Source: VBAS01 sp044867875 (GTDB taxonomy: Bacteria > Bacteroidota > Bacteroidia > Chitinophagales > Chitinophagaceae). Taken from it: 18,425 nucleotides of DNA. Under the pieces are notes generated by a model that made no database searches, was not told where the DNA came from, and was given only the letters and a program-made list of their open reading frames with translations. A program made the position numbers and the translations under genes. Every line of letters starts with the position of its first letter. Within the stretch, counting starts at the first letter, position 1. This document shows positions 1 to 7,194 of the stretch, piece by piece. Location of the stretch: NCBI GenBank assembly GCA_044867875.1, contig JBIOVR010000124.1, positions 1-18,425 of the forward strand, in the 5' to 3' direction.

Positions 1-386
1 CCCCATATGATCATATCCTGGTCATCGTTTCTTGCCATGGCGATAAATTTATCTCTTGAAAACCTGAGATGCTTAAGAGTATCTACATAACCATAAGGAG
101 AAAACCGAATACCTGAAACAGGATGAATATAATTTGCAAATGCCGGATAGTTTTTATTCTTAAGTGCAAGCAGAATGTTCTGAGTCAATTTTAATAAAAT
201 GGAATCTTTTCGATGTACTGATCGAACGCTATCCTGAAGTCTTTTGGCTTGTAACAGGGAGTCTGCTTTGCGATCAATAGTCTTCGCACTATCGCCGGTT
301 GTCGTTTCGATCTTACTTTCTGATTTGTTCTTGCAAGCAATAGCAAATGAACAAATGGAAACAATGATTACAAATAGCTTTTTCAT
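1..386 (-). CDS. Putative lipoprotein of unknown function (C-terminal part cut by window edge)
   Basis: Reading from ATG at 386 on the minus strand gives 128 codons with no stop before the window edge, so the gene is truncated here. The N terminus (MKKLFVIIVSICSFAIAC) is a short basic start, a hydrophobic core and a Cys at residue 18 within FAIAC. This fits a type II (lipoprotein) signal peptide, although Ala rather than Leu/Val sits at -3. The next ~50 residues are polar and Lys/Asp/Ser-rich, as in a linker or helical stalk. They are followed by a globular stretch with YPAFANYIHP and GIRFSPYGYVDT. I do not recognise a named family. The start lies 15 nt beyond the end of the RNase P RNA, so the gene is either read through from rnpB or has a promoter overlapping it. 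Probably periplasm-facing and membrane anchored, by inference from the lipobox. Confidence 0.75.
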   Translation of the reverse strand, partial: MKKLFVIIVSICSFAIACKNKSESKIETTTGDSAKTIDRKADSLLQAKRLQDSVRSVHRKDSILLKLTQNILLALKNKNYPAFANYIHPVSGIRFSPYGYVDTLKHLRFSRDKFIAMARNDDQDMIIW

Positions 387-390
387 ATGC

Positions 391-401
391 TAAATAAAAA
401 A
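391..401 (-). terminator. T-run after the rnpB P1 helix
   Basis: The 3' strand of P1 (GGTTTGCAGCG) is followed directly by TTTTTTATTTA on the minus strand. The GC-containing helix plus T-run resembles an intrinsic terminator in which P1 itself is the stem. It is inferred only; the 5' strand of P1 lies ~370 nt away, so folding would have to be complete for it to act. Confidence 0.4.
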
Positions 402-784
402 CGCTGCAAACCTGTAAGCCGGATCCTGTTATCCCGATAAATCGGAACTGCCATCATTTATCTGTCCCGGTAATTACTCACCGGGATCAATCTGCCTACC
501 CTGTATCTTGGACGAGCAGCCCTCAAACGATACTATACGTGGCATTTCAGCATGCAAGGTTTACCCGCAAATGATGTCACCATCAAAAGCTGTGGGCTTT
601 TACCCCACATTTTCATCTTTTCTCCGCCAAAGGCGGAGTAGTTATTTTCTGTGGCACTATCTGTTACTTCAACATACTTTTCAGCATTGGTTGAAATACC
701 CGGCTATTCACCGGTGCATTGCTCTGTACTGTCCAGACTTTCCTCCTCCCGCATAAGCAGGAAGCGATAGCACGGTTTGCAGCG
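402..784 (-). ncRNA. rnpB: RNase P RNA (bacterial class A)
   Basis: This is the catalytic RNA of RNase P, which removes 5' leaders from pre-tRNAs. On the minus strand the signature GAGGAAAGTCTGGACA appears near the 5' end (731-748), with AGAGCAATGCACCGG just after it. GGGTAGGCAGATTGATCC near the 3' end completes the conserved core. The 5' strand 774-784 (CGCTGCAAACC) and the 3' strand 402-412 (GGTTTGCAGCG) are perfectly complementary over 11 bp, giving helix P1 and the RNA ends. The length of about 383 nt is typical. A variable arm is capped by a perfect 7-bp hairpin at 622-638 (CTCCGCC/GGCGGAG with an AAA loop), probably P12. A T-run follows the 3' end. Any ORF called across this region is spurious. 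Confidence 0.96.
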
Positions 785-789
785 AAGGG

Positions 790-797
790 CAAATTTA
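790..797 (-). promoter_or_regulatory. rnpB promoter, -7 box TAAATTTG
   Basis: The minus-strand sequence TAAATTTG matches the Bacteroidota sigma-ABfr -7 consensus TAnnTTTG exactly. It ends 5 nt before the inferred RNA 5' end at 784, the expected spacing. A TTTTTTG tract (821-827) could be the -33 element, but its spacer is about 23 nt, slightly long. That tract overlaps the last codons of the upstream DUF2027-Smr gene. Confidence 0.7.
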
Positions 798-812
798 CTT
801 TTAAAATGTGGA

Positions 813-1829
813 TCAGTATTCAAAAAATATTTCGGTGGCGCCATAACCAAAACGAGGGTCATATTGGTTAACAAACGTCTTTACTTCCTTTCGAAGTTTT
901 AGCAACTCATGTATCTCGTCCCGCAACCTGCCACTACCAACACCATGAATGACGATGAGTGATGGTTGAAGATGAGCAATGGCAAGATCATAATACTTTT
1001 CAAAAGTCTTTAATTGTATACCAAGTATCTGGAGATTGCCGAGATGATGCCAGTTATCCGTTAGTTTTTCAATGTGCAGGTCAATGACTGACCGTGGCTG
1101 TTCAAGATGTTCTTTTGCTTTTGAAGCATCATACACTTTATATTTTGCAGCAAGAGATCCTATATCAAATTTTTCATGAACAATCTTATCAGGATATTTA
1201 TCAAATAACCGATATGAAAAGCTTGCTTCGTTCTTACTCCTTATTTCCTCTATTTTAGTAAAAAGCTGTTTGGGTTTAAGTTTTAGTGAAGCGGTGCATA
1301 TTTCTGCTTTTGTTTTATCCGGGCTTACTAAAGAAAATTCAAATTCGAAAAAAGGGCTATCACTCAGATCCTCAAAAGGAACATCATGAATATAAAAATC
1401 TTCAAAAGGATGGATCGTATTTTTTAATTCAAACTCGGGCTTACCAAAAAATGCAAGCTTATAATCAAAATTGTAAGCCGTATTCGTTCTGTTGAGCAAA
1501 TGAACTTTTAATTCATCTACAACATCATCTCCGAATTCATCGGTATCAACAACAGGTAGAAAAGTTAGCCACATACCGTCTTCTTCCCGCCCGGCATTAT
1601 TTTCTTTCTCTTTTTTTAGATCGTCAATGTAGTGCTTCTGCTTTTTTTCATTCCCGTTCTTCTTTTCCATAAAACGTTTCAGATAAGGATAATCAATCTG
1701 GTCCTTATACACAGGGAACTGGACACCACCGGCATCTACCATCACCATTTTATCGTTGATAATGTCGACCACCTCGGCTTCTTCATTGGAGTGTATTATG
1801 AGAACAATATCGCCTATTTCGAATTTCAT
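813..1829 (-). CDS. DUF2027 domain protein with C-terminal Smr domain
   Basis: I recognise the Bacteroidota architecture of an N-terminal DUF2027 region followed by a C-terminal Smr (small MutS-related) domain. From ATG at 1829 the protein has 338 residues. The N terminus (MKFEIGDIVLIIHS) has the KOW/SH3-like look of this family. The Smr domain occupies about residues 247-338 and carries the LDxH-type motif (VIDLHIEKL) and HGVGSGRLR, the conserved nucleic-acid-binding/nicking motifs. Role: probable RNA or DNA binding with possible nuclease activity. Smr domains act in recombination control (MutS2) and in rescue of collided ribosomes, but the function of this subfamily is not established. A TTG at 1844 in frame would add five residues. 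I prefer the ATG because the TTG would lie inside the predicted promoter box. The stop is 29 nt before the rnpB 5' end. Confidence 0.88.
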   Translation of the reverse strand: MKFEIGDIVLIIHSNEEAEVVDIINDKMVMVDAGGVQFPVYKDQIDYPYLKRFMEKKNGNEKKQKHYIDDLKKEKENNAGREEDGMWLTFLPVVDTDEFGDDVVDELKVHLLNRTNTAYNFDYKLAFFGKPEFELKNTIHPFEDFYIHDVPFEDLSDSPFFEFEFSLVSPDKTKAEICTASLKLKPKQLFTKIEEIRSKNEASFSYRLFDKYPDKIVHEKFDIGSLAAKYKVYDASKAKEHLEQPRSVIDLHIEKLTDNWHHLGNLQILGIQLKTFEKYYDLAIAHLQPSLIVIHGVGSGRLRDEIHELLKLRKEVKTFVNQYDPRFGYGATEIFFEY

Positions 1830-1890
1830 AAAATTGCTCAACAAAGTTACTAAAGTATAAGAGTGCGACGCAACGGAACTTTAATAGTAA
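1830..1890 (-). repeat. Fragment of the inverted-pair palindromic element
   Basis: On the minus strand this segment aligns with the outer edge of the repeat copies at 11835-12142 and 15360-15612. Shared blocks in order are ACTATT, GTTGCGTCGCACT, TAC, TAA and CAATTT. The match stops near the ATG at 1829. The palindromic core of the full element is absent, so this is a partial or decayed copy. Confidence 0.6.
1842..1873 (-). promoter_or_regulatory. Promoter of the DUF2027-Smr gene within a repeat fragment
   Basis: The minus strand carries TTG (1873-1871), a 21-nt spacer, and TAACTTTG (1849-1842), a full match to the Bacteroidota -7 consensus TAnnTTTG. Transcription would begin near 1836, giving a very short leader before ATG at 1829. 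The TTG belongs to GTTGCGTCGCAC, a string also present in the repeat copy at 15360-15612. Confidence 0.6.
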
Positions 1891-1903
1891 CACCAAAGCC
1901 GGG

Positions 1904-3664
1904 TTAAAAATTATTTTTCCCAACCAGCTTACTTTTATTGTATCCATAAATAAAATAAATGATCAACCCTACTCCCAACCAGCTAAGAAACCATGCCCAG
2001 TTACTTTTAGTCATGCCGGTAAGTAAATAAAGGCAGGTAGTAACTCCCATCAATGGGATCAAAGAATATTTCTTTATAAGCGTTGCAATAGCAAGTGTGA
2101 AACAAACTATCCAAAAAATAATAACAGAAAGATTTGGAGTGGCAAGATCCATAAAGCTCACTTTGCCTTCGTTATAATCTGCATTTGCTGAAAAGTCAAA
2201 ATCAAAAAGATTGCTGAAATAATTTTCACTGAGTTTCGCAAACAAAAAAAGAGAAAGGGCAATGATCAATGGATATAATAACTGTCCATTGATATAAGGA
2301 ATGTGAAAACGTCCTGCCAATTTTTCTTTCCTAGGAATTAATAATACACCGCCGCAAACAAGGACAAAAGCAAACAATGTTGCAATACTTGTAAAGTCAA
2401 GTACAAAAGTTTTATCTGTAAAAAGAATTGGAACGCCAACCACCAATCCTGTAACGATGGTGGCAAATGATGGCGTTTTAAATTTATGATGGATCTTTTG
2501 AAAAACAGGTGGCAGCAAACCATCACGGCTCATGCTCATCCATATTCTTGGCTGTCCCATTTGAAATACAAGGAGCACACTTGTCATTGCCACTACTGCA
2601 CAAATTGATACGAGTATTTGCATCCATGCAATATTGAGGTTTTGCTTTTCAAAAATAAATGCAAGCGGATCGCCAACCCCTTCGAAATTCTTATAATGAA
2701 CGGCGCCGGTAAGTACGAGTGACAATAAAATATATACAACAGTACAGATCACTAATGAATAGATCATGCCTCGGGGAAGATCCCGCTGTGGGTTTTTGCT
2801 TTCTTCTGCTAAAACACTTACCGCATCAAATCCAATATAAGCAAAGAAAACCCCTGCGACGGCTGCCATTACACCGCTAAATCCATTTGGCATAAATGAT
2901 TTGACTCCTTCATCATTTGCCGGTGTCCAGTTATAAGTTAATCCGTGTGATAATATCAATGAACCCCCAACTAAAATAACCAAAGTAACTATGGCGAGTT
3001 TTAATATCACCATCACATTGCTGAAATTGCGGCTTTCTTTTATTCCACGGAAGACGAGATAAGTGATAAGTAAATTAATGGCCAGGGCTGGCATATCAAA
3101 AATTATCCGAAGACTGCCGAGCATTGGCGCCGAATTCCATGCATTGGTCAATTCCGTATTCGAGCTATTATTTAATACTGCTTTATGTGCCTCGGCATAA
3201 CTGGTGGTTAGGTAATCAGGTATATGGAGATTTACTTTATGCAAAAAGGAAGTGAAGTAATCGCTCCAGCTGAATGCTACATAAATATTGCCGATGGAAT
3301 ATTCCATGATCAAAGCCCAACCTATTATCCAGGCAAATAATTCTCCGAAACTTGCATAGGCATAGGTATATGCGCTGCCTGCCACAGGTATGCGACTGGC
3401 AAATTCTGAATAACAAAGAGCAGTGAATGCACAGGCAATGCCTGTAATAACAAAAAGTAATACAACTCCGGGACCGCCTTTAAAAACTGCCTCTCCGAGA
3501 GAGCTAAAGCTTCCTGCACCTATAATGGCTGCAATTCCAAAAAAAGTAAGATCCCGAACAGTAAGAACTCTTTTTAATGCATGTGTATGGACATCTGTAT
3601 CACCTTTTTTAGCTTCAGAAAGAATTGAGTCAATTGTTTTGCGGCGAAACAATGAATTAGCCAT
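1904..3664 (-). CDS. APC-superfamily amino acid permease
   Basis: A 586-residue integral membrane transporter of the amino acid-polyamine-organocation superfamily, resembling the YfnA/cationic amino acid transporter branch. It probably imports amino acids by proton symport across the inner membrane; the substrate cannot be read from sequence. Evidence is the cytoplasmic N-terminal stretch (residues 1-37) and the first helix with the broken-helix motif GAGSF in place of the usual GAGIF. The family segment SEFASRIPVAGSAYTYAYA and YIGFDAVSVLAEESKNPQRD (helix 6 and following loop) are also present. About 12-14 hydrophobic helices run to the C terminus. Two long polar loops, about residues 145-185 and 470-500, are larger than in minimal members. 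ATG at 3664 is the only good start. The gene is divergent from the small membrane-protein gene at 3826. Confidence 0.9.
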   Translation of the reverse strand: MANSLFRRKTIDSILSEAKKGDTDVHTHALKRVLTVRDLTFFGIAAIIGAGSFSSLGEAVFKGGPGVVLLFVITGIACAFTALCYSEFASRIPVAGSAYTYAYASFGELFAWIIGWALIMEYSIGNIYVAFSWSDYFTSFLHKVNLHIPDYLTTSYAEAHKAVLNNSSNTELTNAWNSAPMLGSLRIIFDMPALAINLLITYLVFRGIKESRNFSNVMVILKLAIVTLVILVGGSLILSHGLTYNWTPANDEGVKSFMPNGFSGVMAAVAGVFFAYIGFDAVSVLAEESKNPQRDLPRGMIYSLVICTVVYILLSLVLTGAVHYKNFEGVGDPLAFIFEKQNLNIAWMQILVSICAVVAMTSVLLVFQMGQPRIWMSMSRDGLLPPVFQKIHHKFKTPSFATIVTGLVVGVPILFTDKTFVLDFTSIATLFAFVLVCGGVLLIPRKEKLAGRFHIPYINGQLLYPLIIALSLFLFAKLSENYFSNLFDFDFSANADYNEGKVSFMDLATPNLSVIIFWIVCFTLAIATLIKKYSLIPLMGVTTCLYLLTGMTKSNWAWFLSWLGVGLIIYFIYGYNKSKLVGKNNF

Positions 3665-3743
3665 CAGTGTTGGTTTTAAAAGTTCAAAATAGGGAAAATT
3701 TTGAAAGCAGGTTTAATATTATAAGATTTCTCATTTTCCGTAA

Positions 3744-3794
3744 CCTGACAAAAATCAGGTGAAATGTTAACTGGCCTCATAATTGAATCACCTG
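3744..3794. promoter_or_regulatory. Overlapping small inverted repeats in a divergent spacer
   Basis: In the 161-bp divergent intergenic region, CAGGTGA (3756-3762) pairs with TCACCTG (3788-3794). The same central bases also pair with an upstream arm, CCTGA (3744-3748) with TCAGG (3755-3759). The two pairings are mutually exclusive, which could form an operator or alternative hairpins. The spacer holds no exact TAnnTTTG box on either strand. This is weak, purely structural evidence. Confidence 0.25.
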
Positions 3795-3825
3795 TGGCGA
3801 AGGAAATTTGTGTAAAATAATTGAT

Positions 3826-4191
3826 ATGGAAACAACAATTAAACATGTATATACACATCAACAAGACGATACCAAAATATCTGTATGGAAAAAATTTATT
3901 GACTGGTGCATAAGCCAGGAAAAATATCGCCTTGGCTGGCTCGCAGCTGCAATTACGCTTCATGGTTGTGTACTGACTATATTTACGATGTTCGCAGTAG
4001 TACTTGCAGGAAATCATTTTATTTTCTGGCCATTCATTATCGGCGGCATGGGAATTACACTTATTGTGAATCTTGCTGCTATGCCAACTAAGATCACCAT
4101 CCCTGTTTTCTTTTTTAGCGTGTTAATGGATCTTGTGATCATTATAAGTTGTATCGCTATTGGTTTTGATGTCAGCGGTACAATGATCTAG
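3826..4191 (+). CDS. Small integral membrane protein, unknown function
   Basis: A 121-residue protein from ATG at 3826; an in-frame TTG at 3808 is less plausible. The first ~35 residues are polar and presumably cytoplasmic. Three hydrophobic segments follow: about residues 38-62 (LAAAITLHGCVLTIFTMFAV), 64-84 (a Phe/Ile/Gly-rich stretch) and 88-114 (ending IISCIAIGF). No catalytic or ligand-binding motif is visible and I do not recognise the family. It is the only plus-strand gene in the left 10 kb and is divergent from the amino acid permease. Its stop codon overlaps the stop of the convergent polyprenyl synthase gene, and a strong hairpin with T-run lies 19 nt past the stop. The hydrophobic pattern and clean terminator support a real gene. 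Confidence 0.75.
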   Translation: METTIKHVYTHQQDDTKISVWKKFIDWCISQEKYRLGWLAAAITLHGCVLTIFTMFAVVLAGNHFIFWPFIIGGMGITLIVNLAAMPTKITIPVFFFSVLMDLVIIISCIAIGFDVSGTMI

Positions 4192-5147
4192 AAATCTCTC
4201 TGAACCAGGAAAAGAGCCAGCTCCCTAAGTGGCTCTTTTCTTTTTGATAGAACAGCAATGTCATCAAGATGAGTTAGCGCCTCATCAAAGTATTTATTTT
4301 TTAATTGCAGGGCCCATTCATCGGCTTTGCAATCTTTATAAACTGCCACTACTTTTTCTACTTTATCGTTTGGATTCGCTTTTATTAGTTGTTCCAATTC
4401 TTTTTTATGAGAAGGCGACTCCATTGCATGAATCAATAAAAAAGTTTTTTTATTGGCTAAAATATCTCCGCCTACTTGTTTGCCTGTTTTATTCTTATCA
4501 CCAAATGCATCCAGGTAATCATCCTGCACCTGGAAAGCTATTCCCAGCTTTTTTCCAAATTCGTATAACAGATTTTGATTTCTCTCGCCGCCACCGCCAA
4601 GCAAGCCTCCTACTTTCAAACTCGCTGCTAACGCCACGGAGGTTTTAAGCTCTATCATTCGCAGATAATCATTCATGTTTACGTTGGTCTGCGATTCATA
4701 ATCCATATCCATTTGTTGACCTTCACACACTTCTATTGCAGTTCTATTAAACAATGACAACACCTTACTTAAATATGCAGATGAAATTTTATTTAAATAT
4801 TCATAAGCCCTGACAAGCATTACGTCGCCTGCAAGCAATGCTGTACTATCGTTATACTTCGTATGAACAGTTTGCTTTCCTCTTCTCAAAGGAGCTTTGT
4901 CCATTATATCATCATGAATCAGAGTAAAATTGTGAAAAAGCTCGATCGCCGTTGCAGCATGCCATGCATCGGGAATAATTTCATCAAAGAGTTCATTGCC
5001 CATCAAACATAAAACGGGGCGAACCCGTTTGCCACCGAGTTTTAAAAAATATTCATTGGGATCATACAAAGAAGCCGGTTGTTCCGGGAAATGTCTTGTA
5101 TCAAATTTCTCAGTGAATTGCTTCGATAACGTTTCAAATGACTGCAT
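4188..5147 (-). CDS. Polyprenyl (short-chain isoprenyl) diphosphate synthase
   Basis: A 319-residue trans-prenyltransferase that condenses isopentenyl diphosphate with allylic diphosphates. Its product would feed quinone, carotenoid or undecaprenyl pathways. Visible motifs are GGKRVRP (about 38-44), the first Asp-rich motif DDIMD (79-83) followed by LRRG, a Gly-rich loop GGLLGGGGE (about 180-188), and the second Asp-rich motif DDYLD (209-213). The first motif is DDxxD without the two-residue insertion of classical bacterial FPP synthases. Phe sits five residues upstream of it, which usually blocks chain growth. I therefore infer a short product (FPP/GGPP) rather than octaprenyl. It is the last gene of the minus-strand cluster, starting 8 nt after the RNase R stop. 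Its stop shares bases with the convergent gene. Confidence 0.93.
   Translation of the reverse strand: MQSFETLSKQFTEKFDTRHFPEQPASLYDPNEYFLKLGGKRVRPVLCLMGNELFDEIIPDAWHAATAIELFHNFTLIHDDIMDKAPLRRGKQTVHTKYNDSTALLAGDVMLVRAYEYLNKISSAYLSKVLSLFNRTAIEVCEGQQMDMDYESQTNVNMNDYLRMIELKTSVALAASLKVGGLLGGGGERNQNLLYEFGKKLGIAFQVQDDYLDAFGDKNKTGKQVGGDILANKKTFLLIHAMESPSHKKELEQLIKANPNDKVEKVVAVYKDCKADEWALQLKNKYFDEALTHLDDIAVLSKRKEPLRELALFLVQRDF
4210..4245 (+). terminator. Intrinsic terminator embedded in the 3' end of the convergent gene
   Basis: A perfect 10-bp inverted repeat, AAAAGAGCCA (4210-4219) and TGGCTCTTTT (4230-4239), with a 10-nt loop is followed by CTTTTT on the plus strand. It terminates the gene at 3826-4191. 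The same bases encode the last residues of the minus-strand polyprenyl synthase (around ELALFLVQ), so the terminator is coding on the other strand. Confidence 0.8.
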
Positions 5148-5155
5148 AAATGAAT

Positions 5156-7189
5156 TTACTCTTTCTTTTTTTTAGTTTTAACTTTTGACTTTTCACTTTG
5201 TTCCTTCAATCCACTTGCCACTACCCATTCATAATCCAATTGGCGCTTTGTAAGATTGGCTGCAATCACTTTTATCCAAACCTTATCACCCATTCTAAAA
5301 GTTCTGCCCGAACGAACACCTGCAAGACAATAATCAGTTTCAATATGTTTGAAATCATCATATTCGGATAAACTGTGTATGCTAACAAGCCCTTCGCATT
5401 TATGTTCAACTGTTTCTACCCAAAAACCAAAAGATGATACGCCGCTGATCACGCCTTCAAATTCATCTCCTAAAAAATTCTGCATATACTCAACCTGCTT
5501 GTATTTATTAGCGGCTCTTTCAGCTTCCATCGATGATCTTTCCTTATCACTGCAATGTTTACATTTTTCTTCTATCTTTTTATCAATGATAAAATTATTG
5601 TTTAATGCCTGTTCAAGAATTCGGTGCACCATTACATCCGGGTAACGCCGGATAGGAGAAGTAAAATGACAATAATGTTCAAAACCCAGACCATAATGAC
5701 CAACATTTTCAGTTGTGTACTTCGCTTTTGACATTGTTCTTATTCCTAATTGTTCCAGTACATGTTGTTCAGGCTTGCCATGAACTTGTTTTAGCATATG
5801 ATTAAATGATGAAGCGATCGCATCGGGACTTGATATATCAAACTGGTAACCGAATTTTTTTGCAAAGGCAACAAACGGCAACAATTTTTCTTCATCCGGG
5901 TCATCATGAATACGATATGGAAAAGGAATTGGTTTATTGTTGACCTTTATTTTACCAAGATTCTCTGCAACAGTACGATTAGCAAGTAGCATAAATTCTT
6001 CAATTAATTGATGAGCTTCTTTGCTTTCCTTGATCATTATTCCGATGGGCTTATTATTTTCATCTAGTTTAAATCTGACTTCCTGTGATGAAAAATTAAT
6101 TGCCCCATTTTTAAACCGATCATTACGCATTTGTTGTGCAAGTCCATTTAGGATAAGAATTTCATCCCGATATAATCCATCTTTTGTTTCAATTATTTCC
6201 TGCACTTCCTCATAAGTAAAGCGGTGATCTGAATGAATAATTGTTTTGCCTAACCAATACTGTTTTATTTTTCCTTCAGGAGTCATTTGGAAAACAGCTG
6301 AGAAAGTAAGTTTCTCTTCATGCGGTCTTAATGAGCAAAGCACATTGGAAATCTCTTCAGGCAGCATTGGATTCACACGATCAGGTAAATAAACTGAAGT
6401 CGCTTTTTCATAAGCTGCTTTATCTAATGATCCATCTGGTTCCAGGTAATGACTGACATCTGCAATATGAACCCCAATTTCATAATTACCATTTTTCAAC
6501 ACTCTGAATGAAATCGCATCATCAAAATCTTTTGCATCAACAGGATCGATCGTAAATGTGAGTATATCACGAAAATCTTTTCGGTTTTTAATTTCCTTAT
6601 CTGTAATGACATCAGGTATTCTTGCTGCTTCTTCCAATGCCTCATCAGGGAAACCTAATGGAAACCCGAATTGCAATAAAATTTCTTTCATCGCAATGTC
6701 ATTTTCATTTTCTTTATCAAGGATCTGCAGAACTTCTCCTTCTGGTCTTTTGTCCTGGTCCTCCCATTCCAGCAATCTTACAACTACTCTATCACGATCT
6801 TTAGCGTTATTGAATTTTGAAGAGTGAATAAAAATATCAGGCATCTTTTTATTTCCGTCAGCCACAAAAAACGCAAAGCCTTTATTCATTTGAAGTGTGC
6901 CAACAAATTCAGTTTGCTTGCGACTGACAATTTGCGTTATAACGCCCCGCTGTCTTTTATGTTTATCTTTTGCATCTTTTACTTTCACCTTCACAGTATC
7001 GCCATGTAAAGCAGTTCCCAGATCATCGGGACGAATAAGAATATCGACAGGCATATTTTGTACCACAACAAAACCAGTTCCTGAACGACTTATATCCAAT
7101 ACACCAGTCAATGACTGATCATGTGAATGCTTATCCTTCTGTTTACCTTTTTCTTTCTCTTTTCTCTTTTTTGAATTTTTTCTTCCCAT
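5156..7189 (-). CDS. rnr: Ribonuclease R
   Basis: A 677-residue RNase II/R-family 3'-5' exoribonuclease that degrades structured RNA and takes part in RNA quality control. Domain order: a Lys-rich N-terminal tail (1-25), cold-shock OB folds (about 28-160), the RNB catalytic domain (about 205-530), an S1 domain (about 573-655) and a basic C-terminal tail. Catalytic metal ligands sit in DPVDAKDFDDA (215-225). HFTSPIRRYPD near the end of RNB is the family signature. The E. coli protein is ~813 residues; this one lacks the N-terminal winged-helix extension. It starts 5 nt after the lpxK stop and ends 8 nt before the prenyl synthase start. The C-terminal tail (SEKSKVKTKKKKE) is encoded by a heptanucleotide array (5172-5199). 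Confidence 0.96.
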   Translation of the reverse strand: MGRKNSKKRKEKEKGKQKDKHSHDQSLTGVLDISRSGTGFVVVQNMPVDILIRPDDLGTALHGDTVKVKVKDAKDKHKRQRGVITQIVSRKQTEFVGTLQMNKGFAFFVADGNKKMPDIFIHSSKFNNAKDRDRVVVRLLEWEDQDKRPEGEVLQILDKENENDIAMKEILLQFGFPLGFPDEALEEAARIPDVITDKEIKNRKDFRDILTFTIDPVDAKDFDDAISFRVLKNGNYEIGVHIADVSHYLEPDGSLDKAAYEKATSVYLPDRVNPMLPEEISNVLCSLRPHEEKLTFSAVFQMTPEGKIKQYWLGKTIIHSDHRFTYEEVQEIIETKDGLYRDEILILNGLAQQMRNDRFKNGAINFSSQEVRFKLDENNKPIGIMIKESKEAHQLIEEFMLLANRTVAENLGKIKVNNKPIPFPYRIHDDPDEEKLLPFVAFAKKFGYQFDISSPDAIASSFNHMLKQVHGKPEQHVLEQLGIRTMSKAKYTTENVGHYGLGFEHYCHFTSPIRRYPDVMVHRILEQALNNNFIIDKKIEEKCKHCSDKERSSMEAERAANKYKQVEYMQNFLGDEFEGVISGVSSFGFWVETVEHKCEGLVSIHSLSEYDDFKHIETDYCLAGVRSGRTFRMGDKVWIKVIAANLTKRQLDYEWVVASGLKEQSEKSKVKTKKKKE
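5172..5199 (-). repeat. Heptanucleotide array (AAAGTNA)4 in the rnr 3' end
   Basis: Minus-strand units are AAAGTGA, AAAGTCA, AAAGTTA and AAACTAA, four contiguous 7-mers. They encode the Lys/Ser-rich C-terminal tail of RNase R. The same consensus recurs at 14413-14447 in an unrelated gene. Confidence 0.8.
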
Positions 7190-7194
7190 TTTAT

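Noticed and set aside
508..756. 82-residue plus-strand ORF
   Set aside because: It lies antisense to the conserved core of RNase P RNA and has no protein-like features.
3676..4017. 113-residue minus-strand ORF upstream of the permease
   Set aside because: It covers the divergent spacer and the reverse strand of the small membrane-protein gene. Its composition (many Cys, Tyr, Asn) is typical of an antisense frame, and the plus-strand gene is far more convincing.
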